A stretch of DNA of 64,000 bases, taken from NCBI GenBank assembly GCA_945952065.1, contig CAMFGY010000001.1, forward strand, positions 186,001 to 250,000, written 5' to 3'. How positions within the stretch are numbered: the stretch's first letter is position 1; every line of letters begins with the position of its first letter. A model generated the notes under the pieces. That model was not told where the DNA came from and did not search any database. It worked only from the letters and a program-made list of their open reading frames with translations. The position numbers and the translations under genes are program-made. Source of the stretch: an uncultured Burkholderiales bacterium (GTDB lineage Bacteria; Pseudomonadota; Gammaproteobacteria; Burkholderiales; Burkholderiaceae_C). Shown in pieces: positions 1 to 8,227 of the stretch.

Positions 1-181
1 ACCAGGGGGCCTCGGACTTTTCGACTTGGGCTGCGGCTGAGGTTTGGGCTGGGGCTTGAGACTGGGCGCTGGACGCGGCATCGGGCAGCAAATCGGTGGC
101 CCGGACTTGCGGGAATTGCGTGGCCAGGACCAGGGTCAGGCCCAGCAAGGTCGCGATCAAAACAGGACGTTTGGTGTTCAT
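1..181 (-). CDS. N-terminal part of an exported or membrane-anchored protein (cut by window edge)
   Basis: Only the first 60 codons are visible; the gene runs off the left edge. The start is the ATG whose complement lies at 179-181. The N-terminus reads as a signal peptide or anchor: a short basic n-region (MNTKRP), a hydrophobic stretch (VLIATLLGLTLVLATQF), then a low-complexity Ala/Ser/Gln/Pro-rich segment typical of a linker after a signal or transmembrane segment. It is divergent from the LysR-type regulator at 327, with 145 nt between them, so it may be that regulator's target (inference). No family can be assigned from this fragment. Confidence 0.55.
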   Translation of the reverse strand, partial: MNTKRPVLIATLLGLTLVLATQFPQVRATDLLPDAASSAQSQAPAQTSAAAQVEKSEAPW

Positions 182-326
182 AAACTTGCGATGCTTTCAA
201 GAGAGACCGGGGTCGGCGAGCCTGAGTGCGCGCCCCAAGGCTGTTGCCATGCTGGGCATTTTGGGTTTTCAGTCAGCGGCTGAATAGCGCTGATTTCTGC
301 CCTGTTTGGAAAGTTAAACTGCCCAG

Positions 327-1247
327 ATGGCACAAAATCCTCGACTCCCCTTGCAGTACATGGCCGCGTTTCGCGCGGTGGCGCGCAGCGAAAACGTGCG
401 CGCCGCGGCCGAGCAACTGCATCTGACGCACAGCGCCGTCAGCCAGCAAATCCGGGCCCTGGAGGCGCAGATTGGCTTCCCTTTGTTCCAGCGCGCCGGG
501 CGCGGCATCCAGCTCAATGCCGCCGGACGCGCTTTGCAAGCCGGGCTCGAAAAAGCCTGGGCCGAGTTGGAACTGGGCCTGCGCGCCGCCAGCGCCACCA
601 ATGGCAGCACCATGCAAAGCCTGAACATCACCTGCACGCCCTCCTTTGCCCAGCGCTGGCTGATCCCGCGCCTGGGGCGCTGGCAGGCGGCACACCCAGA
701 CATCACGCTCAAGCTTTTCACCTTGCAGCGCGTCATTGACCTCGAACAAGAGGGCTTTCATCTGGCCTTGCGCCAGGGTGCAGGGCCCTGGCCGGGCTTG
801 GTCAATGAGGTGATGATGGAGTCACGCCAGATCGTGGTGGCCGCGCCGGCCCTGGCCCAGCGCTTGATGAACGCCTCTTTGGAAACTTTGGCGGGGGAGT
901 CCTTGTTGGGCGATGCCGAGCAATGGACACAGTGGTTTGCCCAAGCCGGCCTGGCCTGCCGCGTGGTGCCCAGCGCCAGCTTCAATGACGGCGGCCTGTT
1001 GGTGCAAGCTGCCGAGCAAGGCATGGGCGTGGCCCTGGCCCGCGAGCTGCTGTGCGCCGACGCCCTGCTGGAGGGCCGCCTGCAACGCCTGCCCGGCCCC
1101 ACCTTGACCGGCGTGAGCCAGCGTCGTTATCACATCGTCTATCCGCCTGCGCTGCGGGAAGAGCCCGCGCTGCGCACGCTGTGCGAGTGGCTGCATGCGG
1201 AAATGGCCGAGTCGGCGAGGCGCCTGCAGGCCATGGGCGAGGCTTGA
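327..1247 (+). CDS. LysR-family transcriptional regulator, GcvA-like
   Basis: A 306-aa protein of normal LysR length. Residues about 8-67 form the winged helix-turn-helix (AAAEQLHLTHSAVSQQIRAL, followed by the usual G-x-P-L-F-x-R wing). Residues about 95-295 are the periplasmic-binding-protein-like effector domain. The SPSF-like 'TPSFAQRWLIPRL' segment after the hinge and the spacing are like the GcvA/AmpR branch, which often controls a divergently encoded gene; here that is the exported protein ending at 181. No strong Shine-Dalgarno precedes the ATG. The family call is firm; the effector and target are unknown. Confidence 0.93.
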   Translation: MAQNPRLPLQYMAAFRAVARSENVRAAAEQLHLTHSAVSQQIRALEAQIGFPLFQRAGRGIQLNAAGRALQAGLEKAWAELELGLRAASATNGSTMQSLNITCTPSFAQRWLIPRLGRWQAAHPDITLKLFTLQRVIDLEQEGFHLALRQGAGPWPGLVNEVMMESRQIVVAAPALAQRLMNASLETLAGESLLGDAEQWTQWFAQAGLACRVVPSASFNDGGLLVQAAEQGMGVALARELLCADALLEGRLQRLPGPTLTGVSQRRYHIVYPPALREEPALRTLCEWLHAEMAESARRLQAMGEA

Positions 1248-1313
1248 CACTCCTCCATCAAGCCGAGATGGACCTTCGGGCACACTCTTGCCCTTGCTAA
1301 CCAGGAGAGTCCC

Positions 1314-1766
1314 ATGATGGTCAAACGCAGCTTTTGGGTTCACGCCGCACTTTGGTTCCTTGCAGCGCAAGTACCCGCCTGGGCAGACACCAGCAGCTTT
1401 GACGCCGCACTCAACACCCATTTGCAAGCGATCCAAACACGCGATTGGCCCCGCTTCGCCTCCACTTTGACGGCCTCTGACACACTGACCCTGGTCTTGC
1501 CCCATGGCCGTTTCTCCAAAACCCAAGCTGACTTCAGAAAAAGCACCCAGGCTTGGTTGGCCGACCCGGATTGGTCATGGTCCTATCAGGTCTTGAGCGC
1601 CCATTCGCATGCCCACACCGGCGTGGCAGTCCTGGACGTCCACTACACCGACAAAGACGCTGCGGGTGTCGAATACAAACTGCACTATTTGCTCAGCCTG
1701 GTGTTCAGCCAAGAAGCAGGAGGCTGGCGCTTGGTTCACGACCAAAACACGCGGCTGGCCGATTAG
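1314..1766 (+). CDS. Exported NTF2/SnoaL-like (DUF4440-type) protein
   Basis: A 150-aa protein with an N-terminal signal peptide (MMVKRSFWVHAALWFLAAQVPAWA, likely cleavage after AWA). The mature part has the pattern of a SnoaL/DUF4440 fold: an initial helix (FDAALNTHLQAIQTRDWPRFASTL), then strands including VAVLDVHYTDKD, YLLSLVFSQ and the closing GGWRLVHDQNT. Such domains in the periplasm have no single function. AGGAG lies 6 nt before the ATG at 1314. It sits between the LysR gene and a GFA gene on the same strand, with 66 nt to each neighbour. Function unknown. Confidence 0.75.
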   Translation: MMVKRSFWVHAALWFLAAQVPAWADTSSFDAALNTHLQAIQTRDWPRFASTLTASDTLTLVLPHGRFSKTQADFRKSTQAWLADPDWSWSYQVLSAHSHAHTGVAVLDVHYTDKDAAGVEYKLHYLLSLVFSQEAGGWRLVHDQNTRLAD

Positions 1767-1832
1767 CGACATCGCCGCCCAATACGTCCAGACGCAAGCA
1801 TCAGGCCGTCAAAAGCCTATGGAGAGCACACC

Positions 1833-2243
1833 ATGAGTCCCTATCTCGGATCTTGTCTTTGCGGGGCGGTGGCCCTTGAGGTGGAAGGCGGCATCACGTC
1901 CATCATCCATTGCCATTGCTCCAAATGTCGCAAGGCCAGCGGCACGGCCTTTGCCACCAATGGCTTTGTGCAGCGCAGCGGTTTTCGAATCACACAGGGC
2001 GAGGCCGGGATTCGGCGCTTCGAGAGTTCGCCCGGACGCTATCGGCATTTCTGCGGCCAATGCGGCTCGCCCTTGTACAGCGAGAACAGCGCCGACCCCG
2101 GCCGTGTGCGGCTGCGTCTGGGTGTGCTCGATTCCGACATCAGCGAACGCCCGATGTCGCACAACTTCGTCACCTCCAAAGCCTGCTGGGAAGACCTGGA
2201 CGCTCAATTGCCGCGTTATGAGGCTTACGAGCCGGGGCGTTGA
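1833..2243 (+). CDS. GFA-family zinc-binding protein (glutathione-dependent formaldehyde-activating-like)
   Basis: A 136-aa protein with the full cysteine signature of the GFA/CENP-V fold: C-L-C-G near residue 9, C-H-C-S-K-C-R around residue 29, and C-G-Q-C-G-S-P around residue 75, which bind two zinc ions in family members. GFA proteins were named for a role in S-hydroxymethylglutathione formation, but most paralogues have no demonstrated activity, so the reaction here is not known. GGAGA precedes the ATG at usual distance. Family call firm. Confidence 0.9.
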   Translation: MSPYLGSCLCGAVALEVEGGITSIIHCHCSKCRKASGTAFATNGFVQRSGFRITQGEAGIRRFESSPGRYRHFCGQCGSPLYSENSADPGRVRLRLGVLDSDISERPMSHNFVTSKACWEDLDAQLPRYEAYEPGR

Positions 2244-2290
2244 GATGCAGGCTTCGGCCCAATCCTTCGGCTCGGTCTGTGAATCAGACC

Positions 2291-3181
2291 TCAGGGCTCC
2301 GAACTGTCGGACTCAATCGCGCGCGGTTTGAAAAACGGCAGGGCCAGGCAGGCCAAATAGCTGTTGCTGCTGGGGTAGGGCTCGTCGCCCGCGATGCCAA
2401 GTCTGCGAGGCAGTTGTCCTGGGGCGTAGGAAAAGCTGCCAAAGACCAAATCCCAAATCGGCGTCACTGCGCCGTAATTGCCGGCCTCTGACAGAGTTGC
2501 ACTGTGATGGCGCCTATGCAGTTCGGTGCCAATCAGCAAATAGTTCAAGGGGCCGACGCGTATGTCCACATTGAAATGCGAGAACAGGCCTTGGATGCCG
2601 AGAATCAGGTTGAACAAGAACACCGCCTCCTGACTGATGCCCAGCAGAAAAGAGGGCACGAGGCCGATAGCCATCACCATCAGCACATTGAGTGGGTGCA
2701 TGACAGGATGCATCAAAAAATAGATGCGGCGCGGCAAATGGTGCACGGCATGAACGCGCCACAAGAATTGCGCGACTGTTCCGCGCCCCTCATGGCTGTA
2801 GCGATGCAGGCCGTATTGCAGCAACTCATACACCAGCAAAGCCACCAGAACCTGAAGACCCAGGGGCCAAGTGGCCAGACCTGACAGCTGCTGTTTCGCT
2901 GCACCGATGGCCAGCCAGGCGGTCGCAAACTTGGCGGACTGCATCAAGACGCCGCCAGCCAGCATGTACTTGAGATCACGCCAGACGCTGGCCCCCGTCA
3001 TCTGCCATTCCTCGCGGCAAGGCCAGACCAGTTCCGCGATGATGAAGACAAGAAAGCGCAGCGCCGTGAAGACCGCAAAAGCTGTTTGCAATTCCTTGTG
3101 GGCACTGAAGTTGAGCCAGGCAAAAGCCACGGTCAGGCCCGCAATGAGAGGATAAAAACCATAGGTGACGAAACGTCGCAT
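2291..3181 (-). CDS. Sterol desaturase / fatty acid hydroxylase-family membrane protein
   Basis: A 296-aa integral membrane protein with the histidine clusters of the di-iron fatty acid hydroxylase superfamily: H-R-Y-S-H-E (about residue 126), H-A-V-H-H (about 143), and H-R-R-H-H (about 223). Two hydrophobic hairpins precede and separate the clusters. Members hydroxylate or desaturate lipids, carotenoids or sterols; the substrate cannot be told from sequence. It is encoded convergently with the GFA gene and in the same direction as the AraC gene, but 87 nt separate them. Confidence 0.88.
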   Translation of the reverse strand: MRRFVTYGFYPLIAGLTVAFAWLNFSAHKELQTAFAVFTALRFLVFIIAELVWPCREEWQMTGASVWRDLKYMLAGGVLMQSAKFATAWLAIGAAKQQLSGLATWPLGLQVLVALLVYELLQYGLHRYSHEGRGTVAQFLWRVHAVHHLPRRIYFLMHPVMHPLNVLMVMAIGLVPSFLLGISQEAVFLFNLILGIQGLFSHFNVDIRVGPLNYLLIGTELHRRHHSATLSEAGNYGAVTPIWDLVFGSFSYAPGQLPRRLGIAGDEPYPSSNSYLACLALPFFKPRAIESDSSEP

Positions 3182-3268
3182 GACAAAGGCTTCGAGCGAA
3201 ACATGCGGCGCATGCTAGCCAGCCGTCTGCCAGCTTGCTTTGCAAATCTTGCTATTGCGCGCACGGGC

Positions 3269-4147
3269 CTAAATCACCAACTCGCCCTTGCGCCTGACCT
3301 TGAGAAACAACTCACGCTTGCAATGCGCGTAACCCTGCGCGCGGTCTTGCTGCGGATGCAAACGCTCAAAGAACAGAGTCGAAGCCAAGGCATAGGCCGA
3401 GGGCAGCAACACCTGGTCATGAAAAGCGAATATCGCGCGACCCAAGGCTTCGGTCGGGCCGGTGAACTCCAAACGCGCGTAATAGCCCCCGGGGAGCGTC
3501 AAGACATCGCGCCCCTCCTCGCCAGCAAAGTCACGCTCCCAAGCCATGAAATAGCGGCATTGCGCGGCCGGCACATGAAAGGGCGCGTCGACAAAGATGC
3601 CCAACACCGGGGGCATCAAGCCGGGCTGCTGTTCGGCCATGGCGGCCAGAACGCGGCTGATGGCCTCGTCGTCCAGAGTTTGTCGCATGACCCGCAGTCG
3701 ACGGGTCGGGATATGGCACAGCCTCGGCCGCGGGGCGGCCGAGGCGCTCGGCGCTAGCGCGCTGCGCTGCAGGCTCGCCCGTACCTGGCCCGGGGACTGC
3801 CCGTAAGCCTGTCGGTAGGCCCGGGAAAAACAAGCCGGTGAACTGAAGCCGCTCTCAATAGCCACGGCGACCAGAGAGGCGTCGGGCAAGGCTGCCAGCA
3901 GATGGTCGGCATGCGAGAGTCTGATGCGGCGCAAATAGGCCATCGGCGTCTCGCCATGCGCCGCCAGAAACAGTCGATGGAAATGGTGAGGCGATAAGCC
4001 GACCGCCGCCGCCAAGTCCTGCAAGGGCAAGGGCTCGCGAAAGCGCCGGGTCATCTCCAAAACGGCCCACTCCATGCGCGGGTCCGCGTGCCCATGCTGA
4101 TGGCGCTGAGCCGAGCTCACGTGGCCGAGAGGCGGGTCGGAATTCAT
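3269..4147 (-). CDS. AraC-family regulator with C-terminal GyrI-like effector domain
   Basis: A 292-aa protein with an N-terminal double helix-turn-helix AraC domain at about residues 25-125 (LQDLAAAVGLSPHHFHRLF and VAIESGFSSPACFSRAYRQ) and a C-terminal GyrI/SoxR-like effector domain (about 140-290) beginning RRLRVMRQTLDD. This order, DNA-binding first and GyrI-like second, is that of the Rob/SoxS-like multidrug and small-molecule sensing regulators. It begins 39 nt after the MarR gene on the same strand, so the two regulators may share a transcript. Ligand and targets unknown. Confidence 0.9.
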   Translation of the reverse strand: MNSDPPLGHVSSAQRHQHGHADPRMEWAVLEMTRRFREPLPLQDLAAAVGLSPHHFHRLFLAAHGETPMAYLRRIRLSHADHLLAALPDASLVAVAIESGFSSPACFSRAYRQAYGQSPGQVRASLQRSALAPSASAAPRPRLCHIPTRRLRVMRQTLDDEAISRVLAAMAEQQPGLMPPVLGIFVDAPFHVPAAQCRYFMAWERDFAGEEGRDVLTLPGGYYARLEFTGPTEALGRAIFAFHDQVLLPSAYALASTLFFERLHPQQDRAQGYAHCKRELFLKVRRKGELVI

Positions 4148-4186
4148 CGGTTTTGCTTACTGCTGCCGCCCTGTTGAAGCTCCGCA

Positions 4187-4711
4187 TCAGGCGGCTTCGG
4201 GATTGGGCTCCAAATGCGCCAGCAAGATCGCCAGGCTGCGGTTCAAGGCGGCGAGTTCGTTGGCGCTCAAGTCGGTCAGGATTTGGTGCTCGTTTTCAAG
4301 ATGCGCCTCCACCGCCTGATCGATCAGCGCCAAGCCCGCGGGTGTCAGCTGCACCAGCACGCTGCGCGCATCTTCGGGGTTAGGCAAGCGCTGCACCAGA
4401 TCGCGGCTCTCCAAGCCGCGCATGCGGTGGGTCATGGTGCCGGAGCTGACCATCAGCGTGGAAAACAACGCCGTGGGCGCCAAGCAATAGGGCGCGCCGG
4501 AGCGGCGCAAGGTGGCCAAGACGTCGAACTCCCAGGCGCTCAGCCCGAACTGGCCAAAAGTGTCCTCCAGACGGCGCTGCAAGAGCGCAGAGCAGCGCCG
4601 CAAGCGGCCGATGGGCCCCATGGGGCTGGCGTCCAGATCCGGCCGCTCGCGCGCCCACTGGCCCAAGATTTTGTCCACCGCATCGCCGCCGCCGTGCTTG
4701 GCCTTCGTCAT
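4187..4711 (-). CDS. MarR-family transcriptional regulator
   Basis: A 174-aa winged-helix protein: DNA-binding core at about residues 50-130 (LSAWEFDVLATLRRSGAPY, then TALFSTLMVSSGTMTHRMRGLESRDLVQRLPNPEDARSVLVQLT, the recognition helix and beta wing), with dimerisation helices at both ends. It is divergent from an EamA-type exporter gene at 4791. The 79-nt gap contains two 16-bp palindromes, typical of a MarR repressor controlling itself and an efflux gene. The pairing makes local repression of the exporter, relieved by a small molecule, the likely role. Confidence 0.92.
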   Translation of the reverse strand: MTKAKHGGGDAVDKILGQWARERPDLDASPMGPIGRLRRCSALLQRRLEDTFGQFGLSAWEFDVLATLRRSGAPYCLAPTALFSTLMVSSGTMTHRMRGLESRDLVQRLPNPEDARSVLVQLTPAGLALIDQAVEAHLENEHQILTDLSANELAALNRSLAILLAHLEPNPEAA

Positions 4712-4729
4712 GATCAGGGTTCCGCATTT

Positions 4730-4745
4730 ATCTTGACTTCAAGAT
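4730..4745. promoter_or_regulatory. Palindromic operator 1 for the divergent MarR regulator
   Basis: ATCTTGACTTCAAGAT is an inverted repeat with perfect 7-bp arms (ATCTTGA/TCAAGAT). It lies 18 nt before the MarR start codon and 45 nt before the exporter start. A near-identical copy begins 34 bp downstream. That it binds the MarR protein is inference from position and symmetry. Confidence 0.75.
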
Positions 4746-4763
4746 TATCTCATCGGACAATTT

Positions 4764-4779
4764 ATCTTTAATTCAAGAT
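4764..4779. promoter_or_regulatory. Palindromic operator 2 for the divergent MarR regulator
   Basis: ATCTTTAATTCAAGAT matches operator 1 at both ends; one T in the left arm breaks otherwise perfect 8-bp symmetry. It ends 11 nt before the exporter ATG, so bound protein would block initiation there. The start-to-start spacing of 34 bp from operator 1 is about three helical turns, putting both sites on about the same DNA face. Confidence 0.72.
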
Positions 4780-4790
4780 AGTTTGCCGGC

Positions 4791-5669
4791 ATGAGCCACG
4801 CACCCTCCCAACGCTTCACCGACACCGCTTTGACGGCCCTGGCCCCGCTGATCTGGGGCTCGACCTATATCGTCACCACCGAGTTGCTGCCGCCCGGTTT
4901 GCCCATCACGGCCGCTTGCATGCGCAGTCTGCCGGCCGGACTGTTGCTGGTGTTGCTGTGCAGGCAATGCCCGAAGAGACAGGAATGGCTGCGCCTGCTG
5001 ACCTTGGCCTTGCTGAACATCGGCGCCTTTCAAGCCTTGCTGTTTGTCGCGGCCTACCGGCTGCCGGGCGGCTTGGCCGCCGTGATCGGGGCCACTCAAC
5101 CCTTGCTGGTGATGGGCCTGGCTTGGGGGGTGGGCAAGCAGGTGCCGGCTTTGTCGGGCATTGCGGCCAGTCTGCTGGGCGTGCTCGGTATGGCCGCGTT
5201 GCTGCTGGCGCCGGGCTTGCGCTTTGACGCCGTGGGCATGGCGGCGGCGGCAGGCGGCGCTTTGTGCATGGGCTGCGGCACCTTCCTGACGCGCCGTTGG
5301 CGCTTGTCGCTCTCGGTCTTGAGCCTGACGGGCTGGCAGCTCTTGCTCGGTGGGCTGATGCTGCTGCCGCTGGTGTTTCTGCTGGACCCACCGCTGCCGC
5401 CGCTGAGCCCCAGGCATTGGGCCGCCTATGCCTATCTGAGCTTGTTTGGCAGCCTGCTGGCTTATGGGCTGTGGTTTCGTGGCGTGCAGCGGCTCAGCCC
5501 GGTGGCGGTGTCTTCGCTGGGCTTGCTGAGCCCGCTGGCGGCGGTTTTGCTGGGCTGGGCCTTGCTGAACCAAACGCTGCGGGGTCAGGCCTTGATCGGT
5601 TTGGGCGTGGTGCTGGTGAGCGTGCTGGCGGTTCAACTCAGCGCAACACCTCAGCGCAGCCCCGCTTGA
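4791..5669 (+). CDS. EamA/DMT-family transporter (drug/metabolite exporter)
   Basis: A 292-aa protein with ten predicted transmembrane segments in two EamA repeats (about residues 10-140 and 150-285), for example LAPLIWGSTYIVTTELLP at the start of repeat one and YLSLFGSLLAYGLWFRGVQRLSPVAVSSL in repeat two. Members export amino acids, nucleosides or small metabolites; the substrate here is unknown. The divergent MarR gene and two palindromes upstream show probable induction by the exported compound or a related one. Confidence 0.92.
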   Translation: MSHAPSQRFTDTALTALAPLIWGSTYIVTTELLPPGLPITAACMRSLPAGLLLVLLCRQCPKRQEWLRLLTLALLNIGAFQALLFVAAYRLPGGLAAVIGATQPLLVMGLAWGVGKQVPALSGIAASLLGVLGMAALLLAPGLRFDAVGMAAAAGGALCMGCGTFLTRRWRLSLSVLSLTGWQLLLGGLMLLPLVFLLDPPLPPLSPRHWAAYAYLSLFGSLLAYGLWFRGVQRLSPVAVSSLGLLSPLAAVLLGWALLNQTLRGQALIGLGVVLVSVLAVQLSATPQRSPA

Positions 5670-5728
5670 CAGGGCCGCGCCAGCGGGCCCAAGCTCTGCG
5701 CTGAAGGAGCGATTGGAGGCTGTCTGGG

Positions 5729-6118
5729 ATGGAATATTCGTTCGACTTTCAAATGGGCCAGATCCACGCCCTGTTGGCTTGGTTCAGCGTCACCATTTTT
5801 CTGGTGCGCGGCTTGGCTTACCAGTTCGGCGCGGTCTGGGAGCTCGACAGCCGATTGAGTGTGCTGGTCTTTGGCATTGACTTTGTGCTGACCATCACCG
5901 GCCTGAGCTTGTGGGCGCTGCAGCGCCTCAACCCCATGTATGACGGCTGGCTGATGGCCAAGCTGATCGGCTTGGCCAGCTACACCTTTTTCGCACACTG
6001 GGCCATGAGCCGTAACGCCTTTCATCTACAGAGCTATCTGCTGGCCCTGCTCTCGCTGGCCTACATGATGGGGGTCTCCATGACCCGCAGCCCCTGGCTG
6101 GGCATGGCGGGCGGCTGA
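5729..6118 (+). CDS. SirB2-family membrane protein
   Basis: A 129-aa, four-helix membrane protein (helices near residues 10-30, 45-65, 75-95 and 100-120). The pattern of a short loop with 'LSLWALQRLNPMYDGWLMAKLIGLASYTFFAHWA' is that of SirB2 proteins. SirB2 was first noted in a Salmonella invasion regulatory locus but has no proven biochemical function. GGAG lies upstream of the ATG. It follows the exporter gene by 59 nt on the same strand; a functional link is not evident. Confidence 0.8.
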   Translation: MEYSFDFQMGQIHALLAWFSVTIFLVRGLAYQFGAVWELDSRLSVLVFGIDFVLTITGLSLWALQRLNPMYDGWLMAKLIGLASYTFFAHWAMSRNAFHLQSYLLALLSLAYMMGVSMTRSPWLGMAGG

Positions 6119-6208
6119 CTGGACAAGAGCCCACCAGCCCGTTACGCTGCCCCGGCTATGGGCCAGCTCTCATAGCCCGCTATCTCCATTGACTCGAAAG
6201 GAAGTGAT

Positions 6209-6430
6209 ATGAAGTTTCCTCATCGGTTTTCATGGCTTGCCGGCGCCTTGCTCTTGCTCACTGCTTGCAGCAGCACGCAATACATCATGAGCACCAAAGA
6301 AGGCCGCTTGATCGTCAGCGACGGCAAGCCCGAGTTGAATGACAAGGGCGACACCTACACCTACAAAGACTCCGAGGGCCGCAAGACCACCATCCTCAAG
6401 GCCGATGTCGTGCAGGTGATGGAGCGCTGA
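6209..6430 (+). CDS. YgdI/YgdR-type (DUF903) small lipoprotein
   Basis: A 73-aa protein with a lipoprotein signal: basic n-region, hydrophobic core and lipobox L-L-T-A-C at residues 16-20, so Cys20 would carry the lipid. The mature part has the short SH3-like YgdI/YgdR pattern (IMSTKEGRLIVSDGKPELND, then TYTYKDSEGRKTTILKADVVQV). It is the usual length for the family. Likely anchored in the envelope; function unknown. AAGGA precedes the ATG. Confidence 0.88.
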   Translation: MKFPHRFSWLAGALLLLTACSSTQYIMSTKEGRLIVSDGKPELNDKGDTYTYKDSEGRKTTILKADVVQVMER

Positions 6431-6536
6431 AGCCGCCCCGGCTGCTCGCGCGATCTGGCCTTTTGCGCCACAAACCAGACTGGCCTGCCAGGGGCCCGTT
6501 TTCACAAACACCTCCCAAGCCACTCAGGAGCAATTG

Positions 6537-6923
6537 ATGAGCACCACCCTCCGTTCGGGCGCCTTGGCGCTGCTTTTGTGCGCCGGGCTTTCCACCGCGC
6601 CCGCCTGCTTTGCCGCACCTACCACTGCAGCAAGTGCTGACCCCGAAGAGCAGATCGACGAAGGCCTCAAAGGCTTTGGCTATATGACCGGGCTTGCCCT
6701 CGGCTGCGTTGCCAAAGAACAGCGCCCAGCCTTGGAACGCGAGGCCATGGACCTGAATGCCGAGATCAGCCGCCTGCTCGGCATTGATCGCGCCTTTTTG
6801 TTCACCGCGGGTTTTGGCCACGGCACCAGTGTGGAGTTGAAAGTCGAAGACTGCAAGACCGTGCTGACACGCTATGAAGCGCGGGTTCTGAAGTTCCGCC
6901 AAAGCAAAGGTGGCAAGTCATGA
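6537..6923 (+). CDS. Small exported protein of unknown function
   Basis: A 128-aa protein. ATG 6537 was chosen because AGGAG ends 6 nt before it; the in-frame TTG at 6534 is too close. Residues 1-27 are a signal peptide ending A-C-F-A-A. The mature part is mostly predicted helix (EEQIDEGLKGFGYMTGLALGCV, REAMDLNAEISRLLG) with two Cys, in GLALGCV and VEDCKTV, that could form a disulfide. No family recognised. Its stop codon overlaps the next gene's start by 4 nt (ATGA), so the two are translationally coupled and probably act together. Confidence 0.7.
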   Translation: MSTTLRSGALALLLCAGLSTAPACFAAPTTAASADPEEQIDEGLKGFGYMTGLALGCVAKEQRPALEREAMDLNAEISRLLGIDRAFLFTAGFGHGTSVELKVEDCKTVLTRYEARVLKFRQSKGGKS

Positions 6924-7378
6924 AGGCCGCGCTGCATGCCCTGCTGCTCTCGCTGGCCTTCACGAGCCTGAGTGCGCCCTCTGAGGTCTTGGCGCAGAGC
7001 TGGCAAGTGCGCCGCGAAGTCCGCGAAGGCGCGCGCGAAGTCGCCCGCGAAAAGCGCGAAGCCGCCCGCGAACTGAGCCGCTGCACCACCAAGGAATGCG
7101 CGCGGCGTGAAGTCCGTGAAGGCTACCGCGAGGTCAACCGAGAGCGGCGCGAAGCCCGCCGAGAAATCCGCCGCGAGGTGCGAGAAGACGTGCGCGACCA
7201 GTACTGGCGCGACGGGCGCTACTACCGCGATGGCCGCTACTGGGAGCGCGACGCCTATATGCGCCGCTACTACGGCAACTCCGACGATGACGGCGGCGCC
7301 AACTTGATCAAAGGCTTGGTGGTTGGCGCCGCGGTCGTTGGCGTCACAGCCGCCATCATCAACGCCCAAGAAGATTGA
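6920..7378 (+). CDS. Exported Arg/Glu-rich repeat protein
   Basis: A 152-aa protein. A signal peptide (about residues 1-25, ending VLAQS) is followed by an extremely charged helix-forming region (about 28-95) made of R-E-V/A-R-E units such as REVREGAREVAREKREAARE, repeated after a short C-x-x-x-x-C insert (CTTKEC) as REVREGYREVNRERREARRE. A Tyr/Arg/Asp-rich segment (YWRDGRYYRDGRYWERD) and a hydrophobic C-terminus (LIKGLVVGAAVVGVTAAI) follow. That order looks like a periplasmic charged coil tethered to a membrane at its C-terminus. Coupled to the upstream gene by ATGA. Function unknown. Confidence 0.72.
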   Translation: MKAALHALLLSLAFTSLSAPSEVLAQSWQVRREVREGAREVAREKREAARELSRCTTKECARREVREGYREVNRERREARREIRREVREDVRDQYWRDGRYYRDGRYWERDAYMRRYYGNSDDDGGANLIKGLVVGAAVVGVTAAIINAQED

Positions 7379-7442
7379 AACAAAAGCGCACAGGGGTTGC
7401 CGGTAGACTGGCTGCCAATACTGATCTGCAGGAGCTTCCCCC

Positions 7443-8192
7443 ATGTCATCCAAGAAACTCACAGCCGCAGCCCCAGCTGCGGCCATTTTGCTAAGCGCCA
7501 TCTTGCTCGGCACCAGCGCCCAGGCCCAACAGGCGCGCGGCGTCAACCCGGCGGAAATCGACAGCCGCTTTGATTTGATCGTCAAGCAGGTCAATCTAGA
7601 GCCCGGCGGCCATGTGCGCAGCGCCACCCTCAAGTACGACTACAAGCTCAACGATCGCTGGGGCCTGAACTTTGAGCTGCCGGTGTACAGCCGGCTCTCG
7701 CAGCCCGGATTTGAAAGCAGCGGCAATGGCGATTTGTTTGCGCGTGCGCGTTGGATCGTGCCGGCTGGGGCCTGGACCTATGGGGCCTCCATGGAGACGG
7801 TGTTGCCGGTGGCAAGCAAAGACCCCTTGGGAACCGGCCGCTACCAGCTCAATGTCGGGGCCCTGGTGGTGCGCGCTTTTTCAGCCAGTTTTTTGGCCGC
7901 TGCCGTGCTGAAGCAAAGCACCTCGGTGGGCGGTGACAGCAGCCGCGAGCAGTTCAGCAATACCGATTTTCGAGTGGTGCCGGTCTTCATCCTGCCGGAG
8001 GGCTGGGCCATCACTGGCGAGCTTCGCCAGACCTGGGAACACCGCGGCAGCCAAGCCCGCTGGCAACGCGCCGAAGTCAGCTTGAACAAACAGTTTGATC
8101 TGCATTGGGCGGCCTCGCTCTCGGCGGGCCGCGACTTCGGCGACCGCCAAGACCGCGGCGCCTACTCGGCGGCGGTGAAGTACTTCTTCTGA
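7443..8192 (+). CDS. Outer-membrane beta-barrel protein of unknown function
   Basis: A 249-aa protein with a signal peptide (MSSKKLTAAAPAAAILLSAILLGTSAQAQ). The mature chain shows alternating strands (SATLKYDYKLNDRWGLNFELPVYSRL, GDLFARARWIVPAG, TYGASMETVLPVA) and ends in aromatic V-K-Y-F-F, the terminal Phe recognised by the BAM complex. The size suggests 8-12 strands. CAGGAG is 8 nt before the ATG. It is resembled by the 'transporter/porin-like' barrels of Burkholderiales, but the cargo is unknown. Confidence 0.78.
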   Translation: MSSKKLTAAAPAAAILLSAILLGTSAQAQQARGVNPAEIDSRFDLIVKQVNLEPGGHVRSATLKYDYKLNDRWGLNFELPVYSRLSQPGFESSGNGDLFARARWIVPAGAWTYGASMETVLPVASKDPLGTGRYQLNVGALVVRAFSASFLAAAVLKQSTSVGGDSSREQFSNTDFRVVPVFILPEGWAITGELRQTWEHRGSQARWQRAEVSLNKQFDLHWAASLSAGRDFGDRQDRGAYSAAVKYFF

Positions 8193-8227
8193 CTTCGGCG
8201 CACCGCCGAGCTCCGTCGGCGCCTTCT

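Noticed and set aside
1241-1264. Hairpin GGCTTGA/TCAAGCC at the LysR gene end
   Set aside because: Arms are 7 bp with a 10-nt loop and no T-run; too weak to call a terminator.
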